A DNA stretch of 64,000 nucleotides from Myxococcus guangdongensis (GCF_024198255.1 NZ_JAJVKW010000011.1:124001-188000), one strand, 5' to 3'; shown: positions 1 to 10,457, counted from the stretch's first letter. Translations and numbers: made by a program. The notes: a model not told the origin generated them from the sequence alone.

Positions 1-478
<478 letters not shown>

Positions 479-485
479 CCTCACG

Positions 486-2114
486 TCACCGCACCCGGAT
501 GGCGTCCGCCATGACGACGTAGCCCTCGGTGGCCCAGCGGCTCAGCTGCACCGTGTTCCAGCCCGCGTTGAACGAGTACGTGCCCAGCGTGTTCCACGCC
601 GCGCCGCCGGCCTGCTGGTTCGCCGTCACCGTGGCCTTGCCGCCCGCGTGGTTGATGATGAAGGGCGCTGCCGGGGAGCGGTTGGTGCCCGCCACCCACC
701 ACGCGTCGATGGTCTTCGTGCCGGCCGAGGCCAGGTAGAAGTTGAACACCACGGGCTCCGAGATGGGCTGCGTGGAGGCGAAGTAGTAGCCGCTGCCGTA
801 GTAGCCGGCGCTGGTGCCGGACGACCACGTGGCGGGCACGTCCGCGCGCGCCTTCGTCGTGTCGTTGTTGGCGTTGTGGCTGTCCACGACGATGGTGCCC
901 GTGGGCGTGCCGCCGTCACCGCAGTGGCTCTTGATCTTGCTGATGTAGCTGCTCCACGGCCAGTTCGGACCCGGGTCCGTGCGGGACGCGGGCTGGAGCT
1001 TGCCGTGCGCGACGATGTGGTAGCTGTCGCGGACGATGCCCTGGTCGGTGGAGATGTTGCAGGACAGCTTCGCGGAGGCGTCGATCTGCCCGGCCGGGAA
1101 GGACGTCTGGCTGGCGAAGCCGCCGTGCTCGATGCCCACCGAGAAGTGGTTCACCGACGTGCCCTGCAGACCGCAGTCCACCTTGCCGTTGAGGTTGCAG
1201 TCGTAGGACGCCCCCACGTGCCAGGCGCGGGCCGACTCGCGCACCAGCTGCGAAATCTCGCTGCCGCTCTCGTTGACCACGTAGTGCGCGGACACGCCCG
1301 CCGCGGAGTTCGTCAGCCAGCCCCAGCACCCGGCGTAGCCGCCCTCGCAGGTGTGGATGATGATCATCGACACGTTGGTGCCGGCCGGCCGCGCGTTGAA
1401 GTTGGGCGACTCGCGCCAGATGGAGCCCGAGTAGTCCGGGCCCGCCGCCATCGCCTGCATCTTCGGCAGCGCGAACTTCGCCTCCACCCGCGCGCCCTCG
1501 AGCGACACGGCCACCTTGCCCTCGGGCGTGAAGGCGCCCGCGCCGTCGCGCAGCGTGGCGTACACCTCGTTGTGGACGTAGTACGCCTGCACGTCCGGGT
1601 CGCTGATGTCCGTCAGCGCCACCGCCGCCGGAGCCCACGCGCCCAGGTCCTTCCGGTCGATGCCCGCCTCGGTGGCGTGCTGGGACAACAGCGCCGCGCC
1701 CGCGCGAAGGTTCGCCAGCGGCTCGCCGCGCACCTGGTCTTCCGTCACCCCAGCCAGCGCCGCGCCCCGGGTGACCTTGTCACCGCGCAGGGCCAGGAGG
1801 CCAAACGCCGCGGGACGGCCCTCGAACTCCTCCTCGCCCTTCACGTGCTCCCAGCGCGTCTCCGTGTAGGAGATGGCCTTGAGCAGGCTCACCGGGACGT
1901 CGAACTCACGGGCCGCCTGGGCGAACAGCGCGTCCAGCTCGCTCGGCGTGCGGCGCGCCTGGTCCGCGATGGCGCGGGCCGCGTCGTCCGCCGCGCCCGA
2001 AGGCACCTCGGTCGCGGGCGGGGCCTCCGGCGGCGGCGCCTCCTGCTGCGGACCACACGCAGAAAGGGCCAGGGCCGCGGCGGTGGCCGCGAACGTCTTA
2101 CTCAACACATGCAT
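486..2114 (-). CDS. N-acetylmuramoyl-L-alanine amidase lipoprotein with SLT-like and golvesin-C-like domains
   Basis: 542 aa, starting at the ATG before a lipoprotein signal with lipobox LSAC (about residue 20). Residues ~50-200 resemble a soluble lytic transglycosylase core ([15 protein letters not shown], with the Glu as candidate catalytic acid). Residues ~215-385 are an Amidase_2/PGRP zinc amidase: [11 protein letters not shown] gives the first His ligand and [10 protein letters not shown]...DPGPNW the later His and Asp ligands. Residues ~395-542 match the golvesin C-terminal-like domain ([12 protein letters not shown], the aromatic GYYGSGYYF, a C-terminal VMADAIRVR). The likely role is cleavage of peptidoglycan between muramic acid and the stem peptide in the periplasm. 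The whole is longer than an ordinary Amidase_2 enzyme. The SLT assignment is the least certain part. Confidence 0.88.
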   Translation of the reverse strand: MHVLSKTFAATAAALALSACGPQQEAPPPEAPPATEVPSGAADDAARAIADQARRTPSELDALFAQAAREFDVPVSLLKAISYTETRWEHVKGEEEFEGRPAAFGLLALRGDKVTRGAALAGVTEDQVRGEPLANLRAGAALLSQHATEAGIDRKDLGAWAPAAVALTDISDPDVQAYYVHNEVYATLRDGAGAFTPEGKVAVSLEGARVEAKFALPKMQAMAAGPDYSGSIWRESPNFNARPAGTNVSMIIIHTCEGGYAGCWGWLTNSAAGVSAHYVVNESGSEISQLVRESARAWHVGASYDCNLNGKVDCGLQGTSVNHFSVGIEHGGFASQTSFPAGQIDASAKLSCNISTDQGIVRDSYHIVAHGKLQPASRTDPGPNWPWSSYISKIKSHCGDGGTPTGTIVVDSHNANNDTTKARADVPATWSSGTSAGYYGSGYYFASTQPISEPVVFNFYLASAGTKTIDAWWVAGTNRSPAAPFIINHAGGKATVTANQQAGGAAWNTLGTYSFNAGWNTVQLSRWATEGYVVMADAIRVR

Positions 2115-2567
2115 GGGAGCTCCTCGAGAGGGGATCAGCAGCTCTGCGCTCCGCACCCGTCCTCGGGCGCGGCGGTGCGGCGTGCCCTGAGCACCAGGCG
2201 TGCCAACCCCGACTTCCCCGCTTTCAGCCTCCCAGCCCACGAGAACTGGAGCACGGATGCTCCAGCCCATACCTCCTGCCACTCCACGTCAGAACCCGAG
2301 TCAACATTTCAACCCGTTGAATTCACGGACACGCCCACAGAGGGCTACCCACCTGGAGCACCCAGAATGGCCGTCGGTGTCGCAGTGGCGTGTTTCGGGA
2401 CAGGCATGACGTAAACTGACTTTACTCTTTTTCTGATGTCCCTCGTCTTTTCCCACGGGGTCGGATGGGGCCTCGTGAGGGGGGGGTGGGAGGCGCCCTG
2501 GCCGGTGGGGTGGGCGGCGGGCCGGGTTCCAGGCGCGGGAGACCACATCATCCGCTATGAGGGGGCC
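2115..2567. other. 453-bp divergent intergenic region with a small inverted repeat
   Basis: This separates the divergent amidase (minus) and metallophosphoesterase (plus) genes, so it should hold both promoters. Positions 2308-2321 form an inverted repeat with 6-bp arms (TTCAAC-cc-GTTGAA), a plausible operator. Positions ~2400-2440 are clearly richer in A/T than the surroundings, which would suit the promoter of the rightward gene, but I could not fit a convincing -35/-10 pair. Short reading frames here look like chance GC-rich frames. Confidence 0.4.
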
Positions 2568-3305
2568 ATGCGGCTTTTCGGTATCGGCGACACGCACCTG
2601 CCCTCGACGCGGAACAAGGACATGGAGCGCTTCGGGTGGATGGAGCACCCGCGGCCCCTGCAGCGCGCGTGGGACGAGAAGGTGCGGCCGGAGGACATCG
2701 TCATCGTCGCGGGGGACATCTCCTGGGCGACGCGGCCCCACGAAGTGATGGACGACCTGAAGTGGTTGGATGAGCGTCCGGGGCGCAAGCTCCTGGTGCG
2801 CGGCAACCACGACTACTGGTGGGGCGACTCGGCGTCGAAGCTGCGCAAGCTGCTCGAGCCGTTCAAGACGCTGGAGGCGTTCCTCCACAACAGCGCGGCG
2901 GTGATGGGGCCGTGGGTGATTGCCGGCACGCGGCTGTGGACGGCGCCCGAGGCCCCGCCGATGCCGGGCGGCGAGATGGGGGATGAGCCCATCGACCAGG
3001 GCTACGTGGAGCGCGAGACGCGCAGGCTCGCCACGTCCATCGAGGACGCGAAGAAGAAGGAGGCGGCCAGCCCCACGCCGCTGGTGCGCGTGGCCGCCGT
3101 GCACTTCCCGCCGCTGTACGCCAACGAGAAGGCCACCGCGTTCAGCGACCCCATCGAGGCGTTCAAGCCGAAGGTGTGCGTGTACGGCCACCTGCACTCG
3201 ACGGGCATCCCCGCGGGCTTCACCGGCGAGCGCGCCGGCGTGCGCTACGTGCTGGCGTCGTGCGACGCGGCGGGATTCTCGCCCATGCTGCTCGACGAGG
3301 TGTGA
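2568..3305 (+). CDS. Calcineurin-like metallophosphoesterase
   Basis: 245 aa. The ATG at 2568 is chosen because the protein then begins MRLFGIGDTH; the frame upstream of it is low-complexity. All five blocks of the calcineurin-like phosphoesterase fold are present in order: GDTH (~7-10), GDISWA, GNHDYWW, a VHFPP block and YGHLHS. Together these supply the usual Asp/His/Asn ligands for two metal ions. The family hydrolyses phosphomonoesters or phosphodiesters; the substrate cannot be read from the sequence. The protein is probably cytoplasmic, as there is no signal peptide. Confidence 0.9.
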   Translation: MRLFGIGDTHLPSTRNKDMERFGWMEHPRPLQRAWDEKVRPEDIVIVAGDISWATRPHEVMDDLKWLDERPGRKLLVRGNHDYWWGDSASKLRKLLEPFKTLEAFLHNSAAVMGPWVIAGTRLWTAPEAPPMPGGEMGDEPIDQGYVERETRRLATSIEDAKKKEAASPTPLVRVAAVHFPPLYANEKATAFSDPIEAFKPKVCVYGHLHSTGIPAGFTGERAGVRYVLASCDAAGFSPMLLDEV

Positions 3306-3368
3306 GGCTAAGCTCCACCGTTCACCGTCCGTACATCCAGGTCCCGTCACCGAGGCAGGAGTGGAGCG

Positions 3369-3950
3369 ATGCCGTCCAACAAGTCGGAGCTCGCCGCGCG
3401 ACTGGCGGCCACGCAGCCCGGCGACGCGGTGCGAGGGCTGTTCTTCAAGGCGGTGTTCAGCCTGGTCCAGCAGAGGGCGGGGCTGGCCGCGCTGGAGCAG
3501 GTGCGCGCGGGGGTGCTGGCCAAGGACTACTCGGACCTGCGCACCTACCCGGTGCAGGAGTTCCTGAACCTGCTCTACCTGGCGGCGGACGCGCTCGAGG
3601 AGCCGATGGGCTCCGAGGAGGCCGTGTACCACGCGTGTGGTGAGTCCAACGTCACGCGCTACTCCACGGGACCGGGGATGCTCATCTTCGGCATCATCTC
3701 CCGCGGAGACCCGCAGAAGCTCTTCTCCGGAGCGCAGATGGGCTACAGCGCGGCCGTCACGTACGGCACCCGCGAGTACGTCACCACGGGGCCCAAGTCC
3801 GGCACCCTGCGCGTGCGTCGGGACATGCTGCCCCCCGCGTACCACGAGGGCATCCTCACCGGCGCATTGAAGGTGTTGGGATTGAAGGGCACGGCGAAGG
3901 CCCATCCGCAGGGCATCGACCGCGTCGACTACGACATCACCTGGGAGTGA
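3369..3950 (+). CDS. TIGR02265/DUF2378 family protein
   Basis: 193 aa with a good Shine-Dalgarno (AGGAG) ahead of ATG 3369. I recognise the myxobacteria-restricted family TIGR02265 (DUF2378) by its AVRGLFFKAVF start, the PVQEFLNLLYLAADAL segment and the central SNVTRYSTGPGMLIFG. Genomes of this group carry many paralogues and the molecular function is unknown. No signal peptide or membrane helix is seen. The stop codon abuts, with no gap, the stop of the convergent gene on the other strand. It lies 63 bp after the phosphoesterase and could be co-transcribed with it. Confidence 0.85.
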   Translation: MPSNKSELAARLAATQPGDAVRGLFFKAVFSLVQQRAGLAALEQVRAGVLAKDYSDLRTYPVQEFLNLLYLAADALEEPMGSEEAVYHACGESNVTRYSTGPGMLIFGIISRGDPQKLFSGAQMGYSAAVTYGTREYVTTGPKSGTLRVRRDMLPPAYHEGILTGALKVLGLKGTAKAHPQGIDRVDYDITWE

Positions 3951-4973
3951 CTACTCCACGCGCTCGTAGGTGACGTCCAGCTCCGCCACGACGCGCTCGC
4001 CCACCGAGGCCTGGCAGGAGAAGACGTGGTTGGCGCCATCGCGCGACTGGCGGTGCGCGCCGAACACCACCGTCTGGCCCGCGTACGCCAGGCTGTCCGC
4101 CTTCAGGCGCACGTCCTTGGCCAGCACCCGCGCCCACGGCGCGCCCTCGAGCTTGCGCAGCAGCGTCGTCGCCACGCGCGTCATGCCGCTCGCGACGATC
4201 GCCACCGGCATCACCGGGTGCAGGGCGAAGTGGCCCTTGCACATCTCCGGGGTGACGGGACCCAGCGACGCGGTGAGGCTCTCACCGTCCGGGCGCCAGT
4301 CGCGCAGGGCCAGCGCCTTGCCGTACGGGTTGGAGCGCAGGCGGGCCCACTCCTCGGGGGTGCGCTGGATGCCGTCGTCGCGGCGCGGCTCGCGGCGCAT
4401 GTCCTGGCGCGCCTCGCCGAACAGGCGGGTGAAGGCGGCGGCGGACAGCACGTTGTAGTCCACCTCCAGGCGGAACACCGGGGTGCCGTCCGGCGCGGAC
4501 AGGAGCGTGCGCGCCGTGGCGGTGCGCTTGCCGGTGAGGCTCGCCTGCGCCAGGCCCCAGAGCAGGTCCGTGGAGCGCGCCATCGGCTCGCGGCGCAGCC
4601 ACTCACCGCGCGCGCCGCACGCCAGGTAGAAGTGCTGCCCGTCCTTGGGCGCCACCAGCGCGGACGCGCACGAGCCCAGGATGGCCAGGTGACGGCCCGC
4701 CTCCGCGATGCCGATGAGGCCCGCTTCCGCGTCCGGGTCCTGCTGCACCGGGATGCGCGCCACCACCTCGCCCTTGCCCATCACCGTCACGTCCTTCAGC
4801 GCGAAGTACGGGTCGCGGACGCAGATGCGCGGGTACAGCTCCTGCGCGCTCAGCACCGTGTGCGGGGCCAGGTTCGACCAGTCGCGCTGCGGGACGTCGT
4901 TCCAAGGCGTCGCGGAAGGGGCGCCGGAGGAGAGAGCGGAGGAGAGGATCGAAGCGGGGGCGACGTCGAGCAT
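3951..4973 (-). CDS. Double-hotdog (FabA/FabZ-like) protein, substrate unknown
   Basis: 340 aa. The ATG at 4973 begins MLDVAPAS; upstream in-frame sequence lies in an AT-richer leader. The protein looks like two hotdog folds in tandem. The first (~50-180) has the central helix GLIGIAEAGRHLAIL. The second (~215-335) has GHFALHPVMPVAIVASGM, close to the GHFxxxPVMPG catalytic-His loop of FabA/FabZ dehydratases. In the second repeat the usual acidic helix residue is replaced by Ser/Ala, while the first repeat has a Glu at the matching place but no His loop. One composite active site is therefore possible. The role may lie in 3-hydroxyacyl or polyketide dehydration, but this is inference. Confidence 0.6.
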   Translation of the reverse strand: MLDVAPASILSSALSSGAPSATPWNDVPQRDWSNLAPHTVLSAQELYPRICVRDPYFALKDVTVMGKGEVVARIPVQQDPDAEAGLIGIAEAGRHLAILGSCASALVAPKDGQHFYLACGARGEWLRREPMARSTDLLWGLAQASLTGKRTATARTLLSAPDGTPVFRLEVDYNVLSAAAFTRLFGEARQDMRREPRRDDGIQRTPEEWARLRSNPYGKALALRDWRPDGESLTASLGPVTPEMCKGHFALHPVMPVAIVASGMTRVATTLLRKLEGAPWARVLAKDVRLKADSLAYAGQTVVFGAHRQSRDGANHVFSCQASVGERVVAELDVTYERVE

Positions 4974-5559
4974 GGGGGATGACCTCAGTTCGGACACGGG
5001 GTTCTGCGCGACACCTGAAAGCACTGTAAACGAGGTGCCTTCCGTCAGTACAGGATTATTTCTGTCTGATGAAAATATTCTCGCCACAGCGTGCCGAATG
5101 TTGCCGGTGAGCGGTAATTTTCTGCCATGGAAGGAAGAAATCACCGCTTCACTGCACCAGGAGTGCGCCGAAGAGCCCCCCACACCCACACCCAACGCGT
5201 AGCGTCAACGCGCTGACTGGGGTGAGCAGCACCCCATTATCGGGACGAGTCGGCCCGTGTTTCCGGAGAGTTACACCGTCACTGAGCGCCCAGACGCAGT
5301 GCGTCTTTTCCGACCCCCAAGCGGAAGTGATGCCAACGGCGGAGGATTACAGCCCTGGCGGTGATTCCTGGAACACAGACGCGGATTCCAGGAGCGGCGT
5401 CACGCCGGTTTCACGCGGGCGGACGCAACCGGATGGGGGGCACCCGCATCGGCCCGGGAATTTCGGGGGAATTCACCGGGGGATTTCCACCGGGCGGGAG
5501 GGGCCACACCGGGGCGCGCGGGTGAAGGGCGCGCCCCGGGGCCTGCCTCGGGCCGGGTG
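4974..5559. other. 586-bp intergenic region, AT-rich leader plus GC hairpin
   Basis: This lies between two leftward genes: the end of kup on its right and the start of the hotdog gene on its left. Positions ~5030-5120 are markedly AT-rich (GGATTATTTCTG, GAAAATATTCTC) and probably carry the hotdog promoter, read leftward. I could not assign a -35/-10 pair with confidence. The right end holds the kup 3' hairpin listed separately. No protein-coding signal is convincing here. Confidence 0.4.
5509..5539 (-). terminator. GC-rich hairpin after kup
   Basis: Perfect 11-bp inverted repeat: CCGGGGCGCGC at 5509-5519 pairs with GCGCGCCCCGG at 5529-5539, leaving a 9-nt loop. It begins 20 nt past the kup stop. 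There is no T-run beyond it on the minus strand, so it may be a transcript-end stabiliser rather than a classical intrinsic terminator. Confidence 0.5.
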
Positions 5560-7482
5560 CTACAGCTCGACCTGGCTTCCCAGCTCCACCACGCGGTTGG
5601 GCGGAATCCGGAAGTAGGCGGTGGCGCTGCGGGCGTTGCGGCTCATCCAGGAGAAGAGCGCCTCGCGCCACATGGCCATGCCGGGCTTCTTGGAGGGAAT
5701 CAGCGTCTCGCGGCCCAGGAAGAAGCTGGTGCCCATGAGCTGGAACTGGAGCCCCTTCTCCCGGCAGCGCTTGAGCACGTCGGGGATGCTGGGGTTCTCG
5801 GTGAAGCCGTAGGTGGCCACCACGCGGACGAAGCCCTGCTCCAGGGGCTCCACCTCCACGCGCTCCTCGGCGGGGACGTGGGGGACGTCCTCCGTCTGTA
5901 TCGTCAGCAGCACCACCTGCTCGTGCAGCACCTTGTTGTGCTTGAGGTTGTGCAGCAGCGCGGGGGGCGTGCCCTCGGCGTTGCCCGTCATGAAGATGGC
6001 GGTGCCCGGCACGCGCACGGGCGGGTGGTCGCCGAAGCTGCCGAGCAGCTCCTTCAGGGGGATGCTCGAGGCGCGCAGCTTGGCGGCGAGGATGTCGCGG
6101 CCGCGCTTCCACGTGGTCATCAGGGTGAAGATGACGACGGCGAGCAGCAGTGGGAACCAGCCGCCATCCGCCACCTTCATCGCGTTGGCGCTGAAGAAGG
6201 CCAGCTCCACCGTGAGGAACAGGCCCGCCACGGGCAGGGCCAGCGCGCGGCTGACACCCCAGCGCTCGCGGGCGACGACGTAGGCCATGACGGAGGTGAT
6301 GAGCATCGTCGTGGACACGGCGATGCCATACGCGGACGCCAGCGCGCTCGAGGAGCGGAACGTCAGCACCAGCGTGAAGACGCCCACCATCAGCGCCCAG
6401 TTGATGCCCGGCAGATAAATCTGGCCCATCTCCTCCGCCGAGGTGTGCACCACCTCCATGCGGGGGCTGTAGCCCAGCTGCATCGCCTGGCGCGTCAGCG
6501 AGAAGGCGCCGGAGATGAGCGCCTGGGAGGCGATGACGCCCGCCACCGCCGACAGGAGCACCAGGGGATACAAGAGCCACGAGGGCGCCAGCAGGTAGAA
6601 GGGGTTTCGCGCCGCGCTCGCGTCGCGCAAGAGCAGCGCGCCCTGGCCCAGGTAGTTGAGCATCAGGGCCGGCAGCACGCCGCAGAACCAGGCCCAGCGG
6701 ATGGGCTTCCAGCCGAAGTGGCCCATGTCCGCGTAGAGCGCCTCGCAGCCCGTGACGACGAGGAACACGCCGCCCATGACCAGGAAGCCGTGCCAGCCGC
6801 TGTGCACGAAGAGCATCACCCCGTGCACGGGTGACAGCGCGCCCAGCACCGCGGGGTTGTGCACCAGCTCCTTCACCCCCAGCGCCGCCAGCGTGAGGAA
6901 CCACACGCACATCACCGGGCCGAACACCGCGCCGATGCCCGCCGTCCCGTGGCGCTGGACGAAGAAGACAAGCGCCAGGATGGCCAGGGTGATGGGCACG
7001 ACGAAGGGCTCGAACACGGGCGTGGCCACGCCCAGGCCCTCCACCGCGCTGAGCACCGTCATCGCCGGGGTGATGATGCCGTCTCCATAGAGGAGCGCCG
7101 CGCCGAAGATGCCCAGGGTGATGAGCACCGGGCGGTTCAGGTGCGTCTGTCCCTTCTGCCGCTGCATCACCAGCGCCATCAGCGCCAGGATGCCGCCCTC
7201 GCCCCGGTTGTCCGCCCGCATCACGAAGATGAGGTACTTCACCGAGACGATGATGAGCAGGGACCAGAAGATGAGCGACAGCACCCCGAGGACATTCTCC
7301 GGCGTGGGGTGGATGCCGTGCGGGCCGGTGAAACACTCGCGCAACGCGTAGAGGGGGCTCGTCCCGATGTCGCCGTAGACGATGCCCAGGGCCCCGAGGG
7401 CCAGGAGCGCCGTGCGCTTGAAGGTGTCGGGGCCTTCCCGAACCTCCTCGCCGCCCGGTACTCCGGTGGTGGTGGCTTTCAC
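5560..7482 (-). CDS. kup: Kup-type low-affinity potassium uptake transporter
   Basis: About 640 aa from a GTG at 7482. This start follows AAAGGGGGG by 3 nt; an in-frame ATG at 7506 lies upstream of that Shine-Dalgarno. The protein has the Kup/HAK signature GDIGTSPLYAL in the first membrane segment, about twelve hydrophobic helices over ~25-460, and a C-terminal cytoplasmic part with GTAIFMTG and GFTENPSIPDVL, all typical of the family. Length agrees with known members (~620-660 aa). The predicted role is K+/H+ symport at the inner membrane. It stands alone, with a terminal hairpin downstream, so it is probably monocistronic. Confidence 0.95.
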   Translation of the reverse strand: MKATTTGVPGGEEVREGPDTFKRTALLALGALGIVYGDIGTSPLYALRECFTGPHGIHPTPENVLGVLSLIFWSLLIIVSVKYLIFVMRADNRGEGGILALMALVMQRQKGQTHLNRPVLITLGIFGAALLYGDGIITPAMTVLSAVEGLGVATPVFEPFVVPITLAILALVFFVQRHGTAGIGAVFGPVMCVWFLTLAALGVKELVHNPAVLGALSPVHGVMLFVHSGWHGFLVMGGVFLVVTGCEALYADMGHFGWKPIRWAWFCGVLPALMLNYLGQGALLLRDASAARNPFYLLAPSWLLYPLVLLSAVAGVIASQALISGAFSLTRQAMQLGYSPRMEVVHTSAEEMGQIYLPGINWALMVGVFTLVLTFRSSSALASAYGIAVSTTMLITSVMAYVVARERWGVSRALALPVAGLFLTVELAFFSANAMKVADGGWFPLLLAVVIFTLMTTWKRGRDILAAKLRASSIPLKELLGSFGDHPPVRVPGTAIFMTGNAEGTPPALLHNLKHNKVLHEQVVLLTIQTEDVPHVPAEERVEVEPLEQGFVRVVATYGFTENPSIPDVLKRCREKGLQFQLMGTSFFLGRETLIPSKKPGMAMWREALFSWMSRNARSATAYFRIPPNRVVELGSQVEL

Positions 7483-7742
7483 GCGCCCCCCTTTAGCCGA
7501 ACCCACGTCGGTAGCAACTCACCCGGGGACCGGCCTCGTGGATTCCGACGCCCAGGTGCGCCCATGTGCGAGCAGGTAGCCCCAGGCTGGCCTCGTCCGT
7601 CGGTCCGCGACGGAGCGGGCGTCCGGAACGAACAGTCAGAGGGGGGCGTATGTTGATTGGCCATGAAGGAAGGCCCGGGGGCCTCGGGGGACATGCCCCT
7701 GCCTGCTTTCACGTGCTCCCATGCCACCTCGCGGGGGGCGTG

Positions 7743-10457
7743 ATGACGATGGCGGTATCCCGGTACGCGGACGCACGACAGTTCGGGGCCCATGCTCCGG
7801 AGGTGGAGGAGCGCCTGGCGCTGCTGGCGGAGGCCTCGCGGGTGCTGGCCGACGCCAGCCTGGAGCCTCCCGCCGTCATGGAGCGGCTGTGCGCCCTGGT
7901 GGTGCCCTTCCTGGGCGCCGCGTGCACGCTGCGCCTGCTGTCCGAGGATGGCCTGTGGCTGCGCACCATGGCCTCGGCCGCCGCCTCGCCCGAGGCCCGG
8001 CTCCTGTTCCAGACGCTCAGCCCTCCGGCGCTGCGCGCGGACGAGGGCCCCTCGCGCGAGGTGCTGCGCACGGGCGAGGCGCAGTGGGCGCCGGACGCGA
8101 CCCCCGAGGAGCTGCGCCAGCTGGTGCCGCCCCAGCAGCACGGGCTGCTGGAGGACTTCCCCTTCACGCGGTGGATGGTGCTGCCGCTGCGTGCCCGGGG
8201 CAAGGCGCTGGGCACCCTCACCGTGTGGAAGGCCCCCACGGCCGAACGCACCGTCGAGGCTGGGGAGCAGCTGCTCCTGCAGGAGCTGGCGGACCGGGCC
8301 GCGATGGCGCTGGACGTGGCGCGCGCGTACGCGGCGGAGAAGCAGGCGCGGCAGGCGGCGGAGGTGGCCGCGGGGCGGCTGTCGCGGCTGCAGCGGGTGA
8401 CGGCGGAGCTGTCCCAGGTGCTGTCGGCGGCGCGCGTGGCGGACGTCATCGTCGAGCTGGGCGTGGAGGCCGTGGGCGCGGCGCGCGGCGCGCTGTGGGT
8501 GGTGGAGGACGGGCACGCCCGGCTCTTGCGGTGCTCGGGCTATGACGACGCCGACTCGGTCCAGGGCGCGTTCGGCCTGCTGCCGCTGGAGACCCGGGGG
8601 CCGGTGACGGAGGCGGTGCGGGAGGCGAGGCCCGTGTGGCTGGAGTCGCCCGAGGCGCTGACGGAGCGCTATCCCGAGGTGGACACGAAGCGCCATCAGG
8701 CCATCCGCGCGCCCTCCCCCGCGTCGGCGTGTCTGCCCTTGATGGTGGAGGGCCGGGCGCTGGGCTCGCTGCTGTTCGCCTTCGCCGAGCCGCGCGTGTT
8801 CGACGCGGACGAGCGCGCGTTCCTGGAGCTGCTCGCCCATCACGCGGGGCAGGCGCTGGCGCGGGCGCGGCTGCTGGAGCAGGAGGAGCGGGCGCGCGCG
8901 CAGCTGGCCGAGGCCAACGAGCGGCTGGCGGCCATCATCCAGGCCTCGCCGGCCTCCATCATCCTGGTGGACGCGGACGGCACGGTGCGGATGTGGAACC
9001 CCGCCGCGGAGCGCATCTTCGGGTGGTCGGCCCAGGAGGCGATGGGACAGGTGCTGCCGGTGGTGCCCCCCGGCAAGCAGGAGGAGTTCCACGGCAACCT
9101 GGCCCGCGCGGGCCGGGGGGAGTCGCTGGGCGGCGCGGTGATGCAGCGCATGCGCAAGGACGGCACGCCCCTGCAGGTGGCGCTGTGGACGGCGGTGGTG
9201 CAGCCGGCGAGCGGCGCCCCCGAGCAGGTGCTGAGCATGGCGGTGGACGTCACCGAGCGGCAGCGCAGCGAGAGCGCGCAGCGCTTCCTCGCGGAGGCGG
9301 GCGGCGTGCTGGCCACCAGCCTGGAGCAGGAGGAGACGCTGGAGCGCGTGGCGCACCTGGCGGTGCCGTCCTACGCGGACTGCTGCGGCGTCTTCCTGGC
9401 GGACGAGGACGGGCAGGTGCGGTGCGTGGCCTCGGCGCACGCGGACGCGGGCTTCAAGGCGTTGGATGGACAGCCCTCGCCGGGGCTCGCCGTGGTCGCG
9501 CGGGTGGTGGCCTCCGGACAGGCGGAGCTGCGCACGGGGCTGAGCGCCGACGCGCCCGAGTGCGTGCGTCCGCCCGGCGGGGCGGGCTGCTGGGCGTGGC
9601 TGTGCGTGCCGCTCCAGGTGCGCGGGCAGACGCTGGGGGCGCTGTCCTTCGTCACCTCGCGGCGCGACTACGACGCGCAGGACCTGGCGCTGGCGCAGGA
9701 GCTGGCGCGGCGCTCGGCGCTGGCCATCGACAACGCGCGGCTGTACCGCGAGGCCCGGCACGCCATCCGCCTGCGCGAGGAGTTCCTCTCCATCGCCAGC
9801 CACGAGCTGAAGACGCCCATCAGCGCGCTGCAGCTCCAGGTGCAGAGCCTGCTGGCGGGGCTCAAGCGCGGGCCAGCGGCCCTCACGCCGGAGCGGCTGG
9901 GACGGGCGCTGGAGGTGGTGGACCGGCAGGTGAAGCGCCAGACGCAGCTCATCCACGACCTGCTGGACGTGTCGCGCATCAGCGCGGGGCGGCTGGAGCT
10001 CAGCCCGGAGCCGTTGGATTTGTCGGCGCTGGTGCGCGAGGTGGTGGAGCGCTTCGAGCCGGAGCTGGAGCGCACGGGCACGCGGCTGGAGCTGGAGCTC
10101 GCGCCGGAGTCGTTCGGGCTGTGGGACAAGCTGCGCATCGACCAGGTGCTGACGAACCTGGTGAGCAACGCGGTGAAGTATGGGCGCGGCAACCCGGTGC
10201 ACGTGGTGATGACGGTGGGCCCGGAGTCGGTGCGCGTGGAGGTGCGCGACGGCGGCATCGGAGTCAGCGAGGAGAACCTGGCGCGGCTGTTCCACCGCTT
10301 CCAGCGCGCCGTGTCCGAGCGGAACTACGGCGGCTTCGGTCTGGGGCTGTGGATTTCGCGCCAGATTGTGGAGGCCATGGGAGGCCTCATCACCGTGAAG
10401 AGCGAGCTGGGCGTGGGCTCCACCTTCAGCGTGGAGCTGCCACGCACCCGCCCTTGA
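7743..10457 (+). CDS. Multi-sensor histidine kinase (GAF-GAF-PAS-GAF-HisKA-HATPase)
   Basis: 904 aa. ATG 7743 follows GCGGGGGGCG; sequence further upstream in this frame is Arg-rich and unlike a domain. Order: GAF-like ~10-185, GAF-like ~210-380, PAS ~395-515 (ASIILVDADGTVRMWNPAAERIFGW), GAF ~520-665, HisKA with the phospho-acceptor His at 687 (IASHELKTP), then HATPase with the N-box LVSNAVKYG and the G-boxes GGIGV and GFGLGLW. There is no membrane helix or receiver, so it is a soluble kinase sensing a cytoplasmic ligand and needing a separate response regulator. None is adjacent. It is convergent with the next gene, 9 bp apart. Confidence 0.92.
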   Translation: MTMAVSRYADARQFGAHAPEVEERLALLAEASRVLADASLEPPAVMERLCALVVPFLGAACTLRLLSEDGLWLRTMASAAASPEARLLFQTLSPPALRADEGPSREVLRTGEAQWAPDATPEELRQLVPPQQHGLLEDFPFTRWMVLPLRARGKALGTLTVWKAPTAERTVEAGEQLLLQELADRAAMALDVARAYAAEKQARQAAEVAAGRLSRLQRVTAELSQVLSAARVADVIVELGVEAVGAARGALWVVEDGHARLLRCSGYDDADSVQGAFGLLPLETRGPVTEAVREARPVWLESPEALTERYPEVDTKRHQAIRAPSPASACLPLMVEGRALGSLLFAFAEPRVFDADERAFLELLAHHAGQALARARLLEQEERARAQLAEANERLAAIIQASPASIILVDADGTVRMWNPAAERIFGWSAQEAMGQVLPVVPPGKQEEFHGNLARAGRGESLGGAVMQRMRKDGTPLQVALWTAVVQPASGAPEQVLSMAVDVTERQRSESAQRFLAEAGGVLATSLEQEETLERVAHLAVPSYADCCGVFLADEDGQVRCVASAHADAGFKALDGQPSPGLAVVARVVASGQAELRTGLSADAPECVRPPGGAGCWAWLCVPLQVRGQTLGALSFVTSRRDYDAQDLALAQELARRSALAIDNARLYREARHAIRLREEFLSIASHELKTPISALQLQVQSLLAGLKRGPAALTPERLGRALEVVDRQVKRQTQLIHDLLDVSRISAGRLELSPEPLDLSALVREVVERFEPELERTGTRLELELAPESFGLWDKLRIDQVLTNLVSNAVKYGRGNPVHVVMTVGPESVRVEVRDGGIGVSEENLARLFHRFQRAVSERNYGGFGLGLWISRQIVEAMGGLITVKSELGVGSTFSVELPRTRP

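Noticed and set aside
5222-5617. Small forward frame in the kup-hotdog gap
   Set aside because: No ribosome site, codon bias or domain; it overlaps the kup 3' end and its hairpin.
7479-10295. 938-codon reverse frame opposite the sensor kinase
   Set aside because: The forward strand has intact GAF, PAS, HisKA and HATPase motifs. The reverse product is repetitive Arg/Gln/Leu sequence without motifs.
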